Source: Salinicola halophilus
GTDB taxonomy: Bacteria; Pseudomonadota; Gammaproteobacteria; Pseudomonadales; Halomonadaceae
Reading direction: 5' to 3'
NCBI RefSeq assembly: GCF_003206155.1
Contig: NZ_PZJV01000006.1
Coordinates: 384,266 to 448,265, forward strand
DNA length: 64,000 nt
A program made the position numbers and the translations under genes. The notes beneath the pieces are model-generated. The model ran no database searches and was not told the origin of the DNA. It worked only from the letters and a program-made list of their open reading frames with translations. Shown here one piece after another: positions 45,188 to 54,380 of the stretch (the stretch's first letter is position 1; every line of letters starts with the position of its first letter).

Positions 45188-45439
45188 GTCGTCTCGGTCC
45201 GACTGTCTCTTCACGATGGCACCATGCGTTATGAACCCCTGACGTTATCGGCCGCCCCCAAAGACCGCGGAACCGGTGTCGCGGAACCTGAGTCGCGGGG
45301 CGGCCACTGGTACATCCCTCGCCGTTGGGCTCGACGCTGAGCGCGCCCGGCCCATGGGCTGCGCTCACCCGAGCGTGGCCCCCGGCGTGCGGTGACGGAT
45401 GCGTTGTGAGGGTAGGCGTCATCGTGTGATCATTGAATC

Positions 45440-45445
45440 TATAAT
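45440..45445 (+). promoter_or_regulatory. Possible -10 box of the LysR gene
   Basis: A perfect TATAAT lies 30 bp before the LysR start in an AT-rich stretch of an otherwise GC-rich region. I see no convincing -35 box at the right distance. The rest of the 45188-45475 intergenic region shows nothing else I can name. Confidence 0.35.
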
Positions 45446-45475
45446 CCAGGCACGATGTGTATAGAAAAACTAAAC

Positions 45476-46369
45476 ATGACCGATCGAACGCTGGACATCG
45501 AACTGCTGCGGACGCTGCACATGGCGGGGTCGCTGGGGACACTGCGGGCGACGGCCATTCGCCGGCACTGCACGCTCGGCGCGGTCAGCCAGCAGATCAA
45601 ACGGCTGGAGCATCAGCTGGACCGCCAACTGCTGGTGCGATTCAAGACGGGGGTGCAGCTCACCGCGGAAGGCGAGCAGCTGATCGCGCAGTCGCTCGCG
45701 CTGCTCGCCGAGCACGATGCGCTGCTCGAGCGCCTTTCGCATCGCTCGACGCAGGGGGTCGTGCGCGTCGGCCTACCGGACGACTACGTGCCGCAGGTGC
45801 TCGATAGCCTGCTGCCGGCGCTACGCCAATCGGTCCCCCGTGTTCGGCTGCAGGTCACAACCGCCAATAGTCTCGCGCTCCGGCGACTGGTGGCCCGGGG
45901 CGAGCTCGATCTGGCGATCGCGCTGTGTGCCGACGGCGATGCGTCATCCCCCGGGCTGCCTCTCTGGCGTACGCAACCGGTCTGGGCGGGGGCGGCCGGC
46001 AACGAGCTACACCGGCTCGATCCGCTGCCGCTGGCCCTGCATCCCGTCGACTGCGCGTATCGCGCCATCGGCCTGGCCGCGCTGAATGCCGCTGGCCGGC
46101 GCTGGGAAACGGTCTTTGCCAGTACCAGCGTGGCGGCCGTCGAATCGGCCGTCGCCAACGGTCTGGCGGTCAGTATCCTCAACCGGGCGCGGCTGACCGG
46201 CGCCATGCAGGTATTGGGCAGCCGAGAAGGGTTTTCGACGCTGCCCGAGTGTCTCGCCTGCTTGATCGAATCGCCGGACGTCGCCGCGCAGGACGGGGCC
46301 GCGGTGGCACTGGTCAAAAGTCGGCTGCAGGCGTCGAGTCTGATCGAGCGGATCAAGCTGGTCGGCTAG
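45476..46369 (+). CDS. LysR-type transcriptional regulator
   Basis: About 297 aa. N-terminal winged helix-turn-helix (residues about 5-65: LRTLHMAGSLGTLRATAIRRHCTLGAVSQQIKRLEHQL) followed by a substrate-binding domain (GVVRVGLPDDYVPQVLDSLLP; LDLAIAL; AVESAVANGLAVSIL). ATG 45476 is chosen over an in-frame GTG/ATG-like start at 45455 because it gives the usual short N terminus. Probably regulates the divergent MFS gene. Confidence 0.88.
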   Translation: MTDRTLDIELLRTLHMAGSLGTLRATAIRRHCTLGAVSQQIKRLEHQLDRQLLVRFKTGVQLTAEGEQLIAQSLALLAEHDALLERLSHRSTQGVVRVGLPDDYVPQVLDSLLPALRQSVPRVRLQVTTANSLALRRLVARGELDLAIALCADGDASSPGLPLWRTQPVWAGAAGNELHRLDPLPLALHPVDCAYRAIGLAALNAAGRRWETVFASTSVAAVESAVANGLAVSILNRARLTGAMQVLGSREGFSTLPECLACLIESPDVAAQDGAAVALVKSRLQASSLIERIKLVG

Positions 46370-46413
46370 TCGTTGCGCGTATCGGGTAGCGATACGCCCC
46401 GACGCGAGGGCGC

Positions 46414-47088
46414 TCAGGCCGAGCGGCCGGGAGCCTGTCTTTTCGCTCGCGCGGCGCTACGCGACGGCCAGCACGCAACGATCGCCCCCAGTACCAACCC
46501 GACCCCCGGCACCGCCATGGGCAGCCAGAGCGCCAGCGCCTGATGCGTCAGCGCGCTGAAGAGACACCAGAGAACGGGCACGACCAGCAGCGGCCAGCGC
46601 CAGACCCGGGGGAGCAGCGCGAGGAGCGCGACGGTGCCCACCGCGGTCATGTCCGGGGTGATGCCGGGTAGCGCCACCGCCGTCGCCGTGCCGGCGGCCA
46701 GCGCCGTCAGCGAGGCGAGAATCGAGAGCGCCACCAGCGCTACTACCAGCAACGACGTGCGCACGGGCGCGGGCGGCCGGCGCAGGGCAACGGCACCCAG
46801 CAGCACGCCCTCGAGCGCGAAGGCCCAGACGAACCCCGTGACCGGCCAGTTGATCGGCGCGTAGAGCTGGGCCAGGAAGTGCGCCGCAGTCAGCCCCCAG
46901 CCCGCGGCGACGAGCATCAGCGCCCCCTGGCGAGCGGCGGGGCGGGCCCGGCGCAGCAGCAGCGCGACGGCGCCGATGGCGGCCACCACCGCGGCCAGCC
47001 AGAGCCCCAGCGACTGATTGGCGCGCACGAAGAGCCGCAGATAGACCTCGGGGGTGAACATCAGCAAATCGCTCAGCGCGTAGTCCAT
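46414..47088 (-). CDS. Membrane protein, DUF6064-like
   Basis: About 224 aa with six or seven hydrophobic segments. The start MDYALSDLLMFTPEVYLRLF and the helix pattern resemble the DUF6064 family; function unknown. Start at 47088 lies 10 bp after the aldo/keto reductase stop, so both are probably one transcription unit. Confidence 0.6.
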   Translation of the reverse strand: MDYALSDLLMFTPEVYLRLFVRANQSLGLWLAAVVAAIGAVALLLRRARPAARQGALMLVAAGWGLTAAHFLAQLYAPINWPVTGFVWAFALEGVLLGAVALRRPPAPVRTSLLVVALVALSILASLTALAAGTATAVALPGITPDMTAVGTVALLALLPRVWRWPLLVVPVLWCLFSALTHQALALWLPMAVPGVGLVLGAIVACWPSRSAARAKRQAPGRSA

Positions 47089-47098
47089 GATCGCCGCC

Positions 47099-48016
47099 TC
47101 AGAGGTCTTCGAGATGGTTCGCCATGCGCTGACGCTGGGCGGCGTCGGGCAGCCGGCCATAGAGCGCGCCCATGTTCTCGCGCATGTGCTCGACTGTCGT
47201 CGTCGCCGGGATGGCGCAGGTCAGCGCCGGGTGCGAAACGATGAACTTGAGAAAGTACTCCGCCCAGTTGCTCGCCCCGACTTCTTCGGCCCAGTCCGGC
47301 AGCGGCCGGGACTGAAAGCGGTCGAACAGCCGCCCGCCCTGATAGGGGCGGTTGGCGATGACGGCGATACCGCGCTCCTGTGCCAGCGGCAACAGCCGCG
47401 CCTCGGCCTCGCGGTCGAGAATGTTGTAGGTGAGCTGCACGAAATCCAGCGGCTCGCGGGCGAGCAGACGCTCGACATCCGCGTGGCGCCGGCCGTGGGA
47501 GGTGGTAATGCCGATGTAGCGAATCTCGCCTGCCGCCTTCATCGCCTTCAGCGTCTCCAGATGCCCCTCCCAGCCGACCAGGTTGTGCACCTGCATCAGA
47601 TCGAAGCGCGGTATCCGCCAGAGTGCCTGCGAGTTCGCCACGCTCTCGCGGGTGGCGCTCTCGTCGCCGGTCCACACCTTGGTGGCGGCGAAGCGCGCGT
47701 CCGGCGACAGGCGCTCGAGCAGCTCGCCGACCACCGCTTCGGCGGTGCCGTACATGGGGGAGGCGTCGATCAGCCGCCCGCCGCGGGCGAAGAAGGTCTC
47801 GAGCACGCGCTGGCGCTGGTCGAGCAGCGCCGGGTCGCGGCCGACGTTGAACGTGCGCCAGGTGCCCATGCCGATGACCGGCAGCGTCTCGCCGCTGGCG
47901 GGGATGGCGCGGGTGAGTGGAGCGTTCTCCTCGGCGGCGAACAGCGCCGGTATTCGGCTCATCGCGCCGACGGCGAGCAGCCCGGCGAGGAAGTCTCGGC
48001 GATCGAGCGGTGGCAT
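47099..48016 (-). CDS. Aldo/keto reductase with Tat signal
   Basis: About 305 aa. A twin-arginine start (LDRRDFLAGLLAVGAMS, then PALFAA) suggests export in folded form with bound nucleotide. The reductase barrel shows the expected tetrad regions: RLIDASPMYG (Asp, Tyr), FAATKVW (Lys) and LMQVHNL (His), and the C-terminal cofactor part (CAIPATTTVEHMREN). The frame is open to 48052, but ATG 48016 places the RR motif near the start. Substrate unknown. Confidence 0.85.
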   Translation of the reverse strand: MPPLDRRDFLAGLLAVGAMSRIPALFAAEENAPLTRAIPASGETLPVIGMGTWRTFNVGRDPALLDQRQRVLETFFARGGRLIDASPMYGTAEAVVGELLERLSPDARFAATKVWTGDESATRESVANSQALWRIPRFDLMQVHNLVGWEGHLETLKAMKAAGEIRYIGITTSHGRRHADVERLLAREPLDFVQLTYNILDREAEARLLPLAQERGIAVIANRPYQGGRLFDRFQSRPLPDWAEEVGASNWAEYFLKFIVSHPALTCAIPATTTVEHMRENMGALYGRLPDAAQRQRMANHLEDL

Positions 48017-48300
48017 CGTCTTGTCTCCGGGGCGTCTCGGTCGCAACGACACTCGTCACGGCCGGGCCTGGACTCTCTCCGAGCCTAGCCGCTTTATGGC
48101 TCGACGCCCCGATTCCCGCTTCCCGGTTCCCGAGCCGAGTTCTTCCGCCGGGGCTCGCGCCTGCAGACGGGGCCTCTCTCACGATGCGGCCTTGGCAAGC
48201 CGGCGGCGGCCAGCCACATTGAAGGGGTGGGGATCGCGGCGTACCGCGAAGCGACCCGACGATGTTGCCCAGGAAGGCGAACCGACAGGAGTCGAACACG

Positions 48301-48603
48301 ATGAACAGCAAGCGAATGGCGATGATGGCGGCCGTGCTGGGGTTGAGCACGGCAGTGCTTGCGCCCCAGGCGATGGCGCAGGCCGCCGGCGATATCGAGG
48401 AAGGGACCGACAAGGCGACCGAGACGCAGAGCGATCTCGAGGATTCACCGAAGATGCCCGGCGTCCGCACCCCGACCGAAGACGTCAACAACGCCGCGAC
48501 GGTGGGCGACGATGACACCCTGCGCGACGACGAAGCGCCGGACGTGGTTCACGACGAGGGCGAGGACGACGACGCCGACACCGAGGATGCCGCGCCCGAG
48601 TGA
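48301..48603 (+). CDS. Small acidic secreted protein
   Basis: 100 aa, family not recognised. A signal peptide ends at AMAQAA, and the mature part is extremely rich in Asp and Glu (for example DEGEDDDADTEDAAPE) with no Cys. Such acidity fits a halophile's exported protein. ATG 48301 lacks a strong ribosome site. It is followed by a clear terminator. The upstream gap (48017-48300) shows no gene. Confidence 0.6.
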   Translation: MNSKRMAMMAAVLGLSTAVLAPQAMAQAAGDIEEGTDKATETQSDLEDSPKMPGVRTPTEDVNNAATVGDDDTLRDDEAPDVVHDEGEDDDADTEDAAPE

Positions 48604-48678
48604 TCGAGCCTTTAGCCGGCGGTGACGCGCATCGCGAGCGCTGACCGGCAACGAGACGTCCAGACCTGAACAGTACGA

Positions 48679-48702
48679 CCCGGCCCCGTGGCCGGGTTTT
48701 TT
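48679..48702 (+). terminator. Rho-independent terminator
   Basis: Perfect 7-bp stem CCCGGCC (48679-48685) and GGCCGGG (48690-48696), loop CCGT, followed by six T. It would end transcription of the small acidic protein gene. Downstream (48822-48856) the sequence AACGTGAACGACCGTC occurs twice, 19 bp apart. Confidence 0.92.
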
Positions 48703-48854
48703 ATTGGGTGCCTCGAATCCTGCTCCGTGAGCCCGAGCCACTCGAGTCCGTACCACGATGCGGATAGACCTCGACGCGAACCAACCTCAGCGGGCGGCAA
48801 ATGCTCGCCGACGACCGGCGAAACGTGAACGACCGTCGACAACGTGAACGACCG

Positions 48855-50021
48855 TCAGGATCGCGAGGCGTTGAGCGGCGTCACCCGCGCCGGTACGTCG
48901 TCGAGCGTCGCTTCTGTCTCAGCGGCGCCCGCCCACAGTCGATCGACACACGCCTCCAGCCACTGCGCGGCACGCGCTGCGGCGTCGCGCTCGTAAAGGC
49001 GCGAGAGCTGCGAGACGTCCAGTGCTCGCGCGCGCTCGAGAATCGACTGCCAGCCGGCGAAGTCCGCCGGCCATACCGGCATGTCGACCGCCGCGCCCAG
49101 CATCGCGAGCCGCTCGGCCTTGCGCGTCTGCTCGCCGAAATAGCGCCACTCTGGCGCGACGATAAAGGGCCGCTCGAGCATCGCGATCTCGTGGACGGTG
49201 TTGTCGCCGGCGGAAGCCAGCACGATGTCGCTGGCGGCGAGGTAGTCGATCACGTTCTCGACCCAGCCGTGGTTGACCAGATTGGCGAAGTCCGTCTCGT
49301 GGCCCTCCCGACGCAGCGGCCCGACGGTGATGAACAGCGTCTGCGGCGCGGCGCGCGCCGCCACCGTCAGCGGCGCGTAGGGCGTGCCCGAGCCGCCGCC
49401 ACCGGTCAGGGCCACGACGATCTCGCGATCCGGATCGAGCCCCAGCCGCCGCCGCGCGGCTTCCCGGCTCGGAACCTCGGCGGCGGTGGTGCAGAGCCCG
49501 CCGCTGTAGAACGTCTTCTCACGCAGCGACGCGGGGTAGTCCTCCTGCTCCAGCGCTTCGTCGAACGGCGCCAGCATGCCGACGCAGGCCTCGTACGCCC
49601 CGCGGTGGCCGGGATCGTTGCGATCGCCGTGCATGCGGATCTTCACCGCCGGGACGCTGGCGATCCGCGACAGCAGGGCCAGCTCCGCCGACACGTCGAT
49701 CACGAACAGGCCGGCGTCGATGTCGTCGAGATGATCGAGAATCCGTCGCATGGTCTGGCGCATCTCCACCACGCCCATCGGCACGCAGTGCATCACCGAG
49801 GGTGTGGGCTGATCGAAGAGCGCGGGCGTGGGCACGTCGGCGCCGATCATGTCGGGGAGCGCGATGATCTCGATCTCGCGCTCGAAACCGTCGAACAGCG
49901 ACGGGTCGGCGGTCATCACGCTGACGGGGCGGTCGGCGGAGAACTCGCGGACGATCGCCATGGTCCGTCTGGCGTGTCCGCGCCCTTGGTGGTGCACGAA
50001 AAAACTGATCGGTCGTTTCAC
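48855..50021 (-). CDS. Glycosyltransferase, MurG/GT28-like fold
   Basis: 388 aa. The start ISFFVHHQGRGHARRTMAIV (glycine- and histidine-rich nucleotide-sugar transferase N terminus) and the C-terminal VALTGGGGSG, ASDIVLASAGDNTVHEIAMLERPFIVAP resemble UDP-sugar transferases of the GT-B type. It is the last gene of a minus-strand glycosyltransferase cluster, 135 bp after the GT2-type gene. Donor and acceptor are unknown. Confidence 0.75.
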   Translation of the reverse strand: MKRPISFFVHHQGRGHARRTMAIVREFSADRPVSVMTADPSLFDGFEREIEIIALPDMIGADVPTPALFDQPTPSVMHCVPMGVVEMRQTMRRILDHLDDIDAGLFVIDVSAELALLSRIASVPAVKIRMHGDRNDPGHRGAYEACVGMLAPFDEALEQEDYPASLREKTFYSGGLCTTAAEVPSREAARRRLGLDPDREIVVALTGGGGSGTPYAPLTVAARAAPQTLFITVGPLRREGHETDFANLVNHGWVENVIDYLAASDIVLASAGDNTVHEIAMLERPFIVAPEWRYFGEQTRKAERLAMLGAAVDMPVWPADFAGWQSILERARALDVSQLSRLYERDAAARAAQWLEACVDRLWAGAAETEATLDDVPARVTPLNASRS

Positions 50022-50088
50022 GGCGTGTCTCGTGTCAGTGATTCGAGGGGGGCCGGTGCGGTTCGCCCGCGCCGGCGTTCGCCCGCCC

Positions 50089-50118
50089 TGAGGTTCGTTC
50101 GCGTTGAGGTTCGTTCGC
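50089..50118. repeat. 16-bp-period direct repeat between two glycosyltransferase genes
   Basis: TGAGGTTCGTTCGC occurs at 50089-50102 and again at 50105-50118, 16 bp apart, in the 135-bp gap between the two minus-strand genes. Confidence 0.75.
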
Positions 50119-50156
50119 CCAGGGTTCGACCCTTGGGGCGCTTCTTCAAAGAGGTC

Positions 50157-51077
50157 TCAACCGTAGCGAGCGCTGGCGGGCAGCCGCGCCGCTGCCGTTT
50201 CCGCCGCGCTGGGATAGCGCAGAATCTCGAGGGTCGCGGCCCGCTCGTCCCACGCGATGGCGCCGGCATCCCGAAACTGCCCCAGCCAGTACGCCATGCA
50301 CCAGCGCCCCCAGCGGCGATGAAAGCGCCGCGCGTTGGCGATGATCGCCTCGAAGTGCGGCCAGGGCGGGGCGTAGACCGGATGGTGCTGGTGCCAGGCC
50401 AGCGCCCCGCCCACCCAGTAGAGCGGCACTTCCGCCGCTGCCAGCCGCCAGGCGTAGTCGGTCTCCTCGCCGCCGTAGCCAACGTAGCCCTCGTCCATGC
50501 CGCCGACGCGGCGATGATCCTCACGGTAGAGCGCAAACGAGAGCCCCCAGAGATTGCCGTGATCGGGGTCGAAGCGGATCTCGTCGTCGGCGATCGCCGG
50601 GCGCGCCGGATGCCGCTCACCGAGTGCCGCCAGCCGCGCCCAGTCGAGGGGGCCATCGCGGCGATCCCGACCCGCGTTTGTCGATAGCGCGTTTGCCGGT
50701 AGCGCGTTTGCGGGTAGCGCGTTTGCCGGTAGATAGTGCACCTCGCCGAGATAGATCGCCGGCCCGCGGGCGAGCGCGTCGCGATAGCGGCCGACCAGCG
50801 GCGGCGAGGCGATGCAGTCGACGTCGAGAAACACCAGCGCCTCGAAGCGGGCGGCGGCCACGGCGGCGTTGCGCGCCCGGGCCAGCGGCAGGGCCTCGCC
50901 TTCGACGATCACGTGGCGCACGGGGAACGGGGTCTCGGGCAGGTCAGGTTCCGGCGCCGGCTGCATCCAGGCGATCACCAGCTCGTCCGGCGGGTAGTGC
51001 TGCGCCGCGAGGCTTCGCATCAGATTGATGAGGGCGTCGCGCCGGCCGCGCACCAGCGTCAGCACGCTCACCTTCAC
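50157..51077 (-). CDS. Glycosyltransferase family 2 (galactosyltransferase-like)
   Basis: 306 aa, starting with GTG at 51077 that overlaps the preceding stop as GTGA. GT-A fold features: VSVLTLVRGRRDALINLMRSL, ALPLARARNAAVAAA, the DVDC (DxD-type) motif in LVFLDVDCIA, and the galactosyltransferase-like FALYREDHRRVGGMDEGYVGYGGEETDYAWR. A PANAL pentapeptide repeat lies between these parts. Donor sugar uncertain. Confidence 0.83.
   Translation of the reverse strand: MKVSVLTLVRGRRDALINLMRSLAAQHYPPDELVIAWMQPAPEPDLPETPFPVRHVIVEGEALPLARARNAAVAAARFEALVFLDVDCIASPPLVGRYRDALARGPAIYLGEVHYLPANALPANALPANALSTNAGRDRRDGPLDWARLAALGERHPARPAIADDEIRFDPDHGNLWGLSFALYREDHRRVGGMDEGYVGYGGEETDYAWRLAAAEVPLYWVGGALAWHQHHPVYAPPWPHFEAIIANARRFHRRWGRWCMAYWLGQFRDAGAIAWDERAATLEILRYPSAAETAAARLPASARYG
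50674..50733 (-). repeat. In-frame 15-bp tandem repeat in the GT2 gene
   Basis: Four 15-bp units start at 50674, 50689, 50704 and 50719 (plus-strand core GCGTTTG). On the minus strand they encode repeated PANAL/STNA in a loop between the DxD motif and the acceptor region. The frame is kept. Confidence 0.88.
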
Positions 51078-53158
51078 GAGGCGAGATCCGCGCCGGCGCG
51101 GCGGCGAAAGTGCTCGACGCCTTCGATCACGCCGAGGGCATGCGCGGCGTCGGCGGCGTAGGCGTGGGTCATCCCCGGGGCCTCGAGCAGGCCGTCGCTG
51201 TGGTTGGCGACCACGATGGAGCACGGTACCGAGCTCAGCATGTCGAGGTCGTTGCCCGAGTCCCCCGCCACGTAGAGCGCATCGCGGGCGATCTTCAGGC
51301 GGCGGCGCACGTGTTCGACGGCCTGCCCCTTGGAGGCATCCACCGGCAGCACGTCGAGATAGCGGGCGTGGCTGTGAATCACGCTGGCAGCCAGATCCCG
51401 CGCCTGCAGGCGCTCGCGCAGGCGACCCACGATGCCCGCATCGCCGTCGCTGAAGTAGCTGAGCTTGTGGCGGCGCTGCTCCAGCGCGCCCTGCGGCGTC
51501 AGGCCGGGGAAGTCGACCAGCGCCTCGCGCACGGCCTCGCGGTGCCAGCGGCGGTCGATCCACGCCGACCAGCCGTCGTCCCGGTGGTAGGTCACGCCGT
51601 TGGCGTCGAGGTAGTGAATCTCCGAGCCCACCGAGGAGATGATCAGCTGCGGATAGTGAATGCCCGCCTGCTCGAGAATCGACAGCGCGCTGTGAAAGCT
51701 GCGCCCCGTCGCCACGCCGAACCCCAGCAGCGGCTGCGCCCGATACCAGGCGTTGAAGGCGCGAATGCCGTCGGGGGAGCCGGTGAGCGTGTTGTCGATG
51801 TCGCAGACCAGCAGGGAGCGAGGCGTGGCAGGCGCGACGCGAGGGCGGCAGAGGCGCTGGAGCAGATCGTGATAGCGCTGGACGTGGCGCGGCCAGTCGA
51901 ACGCCTTGACGGCCGCGTGGCCGTTGGCGGCCAGGCGCTGCCAGCGGGCGGGGTCGTCGAACAGCGCCAGCGCCTCGCTGGCGATCGTCCCGGTGTGGCG
52001 CGGGTCGATCAGCACGCCATTGCCGCACTGCTCGATGATGTCGTTGGGGCCGCCGCTGTCCGTGGCGATCAGCGGCAGCCCCGCCGCCGAGGCTTCCAGC
52101 AGGGTGAGGCCGAAGGGTTCGTTGAGCGCCGGATTGACGAACACGCCGCCGCGCGCCCGGGCCCAGGCGTAGAGCGCGGGGATGTCTTCCGGCGCGTGAT
52201 GGCGGGGATAGGCGATCTGCCCGTAGAGGTCGTAGTCGTCGATCAGCTCCAGCAGCTCGCGCAGGTTGTCGGCAAGCTCCGGCTCCAGATCGTCGATGTG
52301 CTCGCGAACGCCCGCCACGATCACCAGGTTGGCGCGCGCTCGGAGCGCCGCGTTCTCGCCGAAGGCGCGCACCAGCGCCGCCAGGTTCTTGCGCGTCACC
52401 GGGCGGGCGATGGCGAGCAGCGCCGGCTTGTCCGGCTCGCTCAGAAAGGGCGCGAGCAGCGCTTGCGCCGCCGGAGTCGCGGTCGCGTGGGTGAAGTCGT
52501 CCAGATGGCTACCGGGGGCGATTACCCGAATGCGCCCGGCATCGAAGTGCAGGTAGTCCGCGTACTGCACCTCCGCCTCGTCGCGGGAGCTGGCGATGAC
52601 CAGTGCGGCGTGTCGGATCGCTCGCTCCTCGAAGGCGATGCGCCGCTGCAGGGCGCGCTGCGTCTCGGCATCGAGCGCCAGGCCGTTGTCGGTCAGGCAC
52701 TTCAACTTGCCGCGCCCCAGCGAGTGCGCCGTGAACACGAACGGAATTCCGCGGCGGGCGCCGATCTCGGCGGCGATCTCGCCGGCATCGGCATAGTGGG
52801 CGTGGAGCATCGCCGGCGGTGCCGGCAGCGCCGAGAGCCAGGCGTCGAACGCCGCGATGAACGACGGGTGCTCCTGCCACAGCGCCTCCTTCGACAGGTA
52901 GCCGGCGCGCGCGGTCGGCAGGCGCACCAGCGTCACCTTGGGGCCGACGATCTCCGGCGAGTGGCGGTAGTCCACCGGGCTGAAATCGCCGTCGAAGGCG
53001 CGGGTGACCAGCGTGATGCGGGTGATCGAAGGGGCTTTCGCCGAGGCCTCGACCAGCTCCAGCAGGTAGCGAATGTGGCCGCCGGTGTCGGCGGTGATGC
53101 CATACTCCACGTGGCGGCCGCGCAGGCAGCCCTGCAGTGCCAGATGAACGATATGCAT
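51074..53158 (-). CDS. Sucrose-phosphate synthase/phosphatase-like fusion
   Basis: 694 aa. Residues about 1-450 are a GT4 glycosyltransferase of the sucrose-phosphate-synthase type: IVHLALQGCLRGRHVEYGITADTGGHIRYLLEL, PFVFTAHSLGRGKLKCL, ERAIRHAALVIASSRDE, NPALNEPFGLTLLEASAAGLP. Residues about 460-690 are a HAD-IIB phosphatase: LLVCDIDNTLTGS, VATGRSF, ISSVGSEIHY, VDASKGQAVEHVR and VAGDSGNDLDML. So one protein could both make and dephosphorylate a sugar phosphate, most likely sucrose-6-phosphate, a compatible solute. Product identity is inferred. First gene of the minus-strand cluster, 38 bp from the divergent GT4 gene. Confidence 0.85.
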   Translation of the reverse strand: MHIVHLALQGCLRGRHVEYGITADTGGHIRYLLELVEASAKAPSITRITLVTRAFDGDFSPVDYRHSPEIVGPKVTLVRLPTARAGYLSKEALWQEHPSFIAAFDAWLSALPAPPAMLHAHYADAGEIAAEIGARRGIPFVFTAHSLGRGKLKCLTDNGLALDAETQRALQRRIAFEERAIRHAALVIASSRDEAEVQYADYLHFDAGRIRVIAPGSHLDDFTHATATPAAQALLAPFLSEPDKPALLAIARPVTRKNLAALVRAFGENAALRARANLVIVAGVREHIDDLEPELADNLRELLELIDDYDLYGQIAYPRHHAPEDIPALYAWARARGGVFVNPALNEPFGLTLLEASAAGLPLIATDSGGPNDIIEQCGNGVLIDPRHTGTIASEALALFDDPARWQRLAANGHAAVKAFDWPRHVQRYHDLLQRLCRPRVAPATPRSLLVCDIDNTLTGSPDGIRAFNAWYRAQPLLGFGVATGRSFHSALSILEQAGIHYPQLIISSVGSEIHYLDANGVTYHRDDGWSAWIDRRWHREAVREALVDFPGLTPQGALEQRRHKLSYFSDGDAGIVGRLRERLQARDLAASVIHSHARYLDVLPVDASKGQAVEHVRRRLKIARDALYVAGDSGNDLDMLSSVPCSIVVANHSDGLLEAPGMTHAYAADAAHALGVIEGVEHFRRRAGADLAS

Positions 53159-53196
53159 GGTGAAATCCTTTCACTCGAACAGGGAATGTTCTCTCC

Positions 53197-54258
53197 ATGG
53201 CCTTCGACGCGCCATTACGCATTGCCCAGGTCGCCCCGGTCATCCACGCCGTGCCTCCCGTCGACAGCGGCGGCACCGAGCGGATCGTCTTCGATCTGAC
53301 CGAAGCGCTGGTGACGCTGGGGCACGACGTCACCCTGGTGGCCCCGGGGGATGCCCGCACCCGCGCCCGGCTGCTGTCGGTGCCGCCGAGCCTGAGCCAC
53401 TGGCAGCGCGAGCGTCGCGACGTGCCACCCGGCGTGCCGGGCGTGCTCGAGTCGCTGGTGCTCGAGCAGCTACGCCTCAATCTCCATCGGTTCGATGTGA
53501 TCCACTGTCACGGCGAGTTCTGCCACGCGGCGGTGCTGGGCGAGCGCCGCCGGCACAGCCTGACCACCATTCACTGGCGGGTGGACGAACTCGACCGCGC
53601 GCTCTTCTTCGCGGGATTTCCGGATCTGCCGGTGGCGGCGATCTCCCAGGCCCAGGGCGCGGCCATTCCCGCCGCCAACCGCCTGGGAACGGTCTATCAC
53701 GGGCTCGATCCCCAGCGCTTTAACCTAGGTGACGGCGCCGGTGGATACCTTGCGTTCATTGGTCGCATGACCGATCAGAAGCGTCCGGACCGGGCGATCG
53801 ACGTGGCGCTGGCGAGCGGCCACGCGCTGCGCCTGGCCGGCGACATCGACGCCGGCAACCCGCGCTGGTTCGAGCGCCACGTACTGCCCCGGCTGGGGTC
53901 GCGCATCGCGCACGTCGGCCCGGTGACCGATGCCCAGAAGCAGCATCTGCTGGGCGGCGCCGCAGGCCTGCTCTTCCCCATCGACTGGCCGGAGCCCTTC
54001 GGGCTGGTGATGATTGAGGCGATGGCCTGCGGCACGCCGGTGATCGCCTGGCGCAACGGCGCGGTGGAAGAGATCGTCGAGGCGGGCGTCAGCGGCTTCA
54101 TCGTCGACTCGGTCGAGGAGGCCGTCGCCGCGGTGAAACGCTTGCCCGAGCTGGACCGTGAGCGGGTGCGCGAGGCGTTTCTCGCCCGTTTCACCGCCGA
54201 GCGCATGGCCAGCGACTACGTCACGCTCTACCGCCGGCTGCTGGCGGGCGGCCAGTGA
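53197..54258 (+). CDS. Glycosyltransferase family 4 protein
   Basis: 353 aa, GT-B fold. Features: LRIAQVAPVIHAVPPVDSGGTERIVFDLTEAL, FDVIHCHGEFCHA, YLAFIGRMTDQKRPDRAI (donor site) and PIDWPEPFGLVMIEAMACGTPVIAW (EX7E-type motif). Transcribed divergently from the sucrose-phosphate-synthase-like gene across only 38 bp, so promoters must overlap. Probably works in the same saccharide pathway. Confidence 0.87.
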   Translation: MAFDAPLRIAQVAPVIHAVPPVDSGGTERIVFDLTEALVTLGHDVTLVAPGDARTRARLLSVPPSLSHWQRERRDVPPGVPGVLESLVLEQLRLNLHRFDVIHCHGEFCHAAVLGERRRHSLTTIHWRVDELDRALFFAGFPDLPVAAISQAQGAAIPAANRLGTVYHGLDPQRFNLGDGAGGYLAFIGRMTDQKRPDRAIDVALASGHALRLAGDIDAGNPRWFERHVLPRLGSRIAHVGPVTDAQKQHLLGGAAGLLFPIDWPEPFGLVMIEAMACGTPVIAWRNGAVEEIVEAGVSGFIVDSVEEAVAAVKRLPELDRERVREAFLARFTAERMASDYVTLYRRLLAGGQ

Positions 54259-54380
54259 GCCGACGGAAAATCGCCGCGCTCGACAACGGCGTGCGTTGAG
54301 CGACAGATCGTCAGTTACCCATGCATCGAATCAGATCGCCCGCTACGGGGCGCCCTCATCAGAAACCGGAGTCCAGAGCC

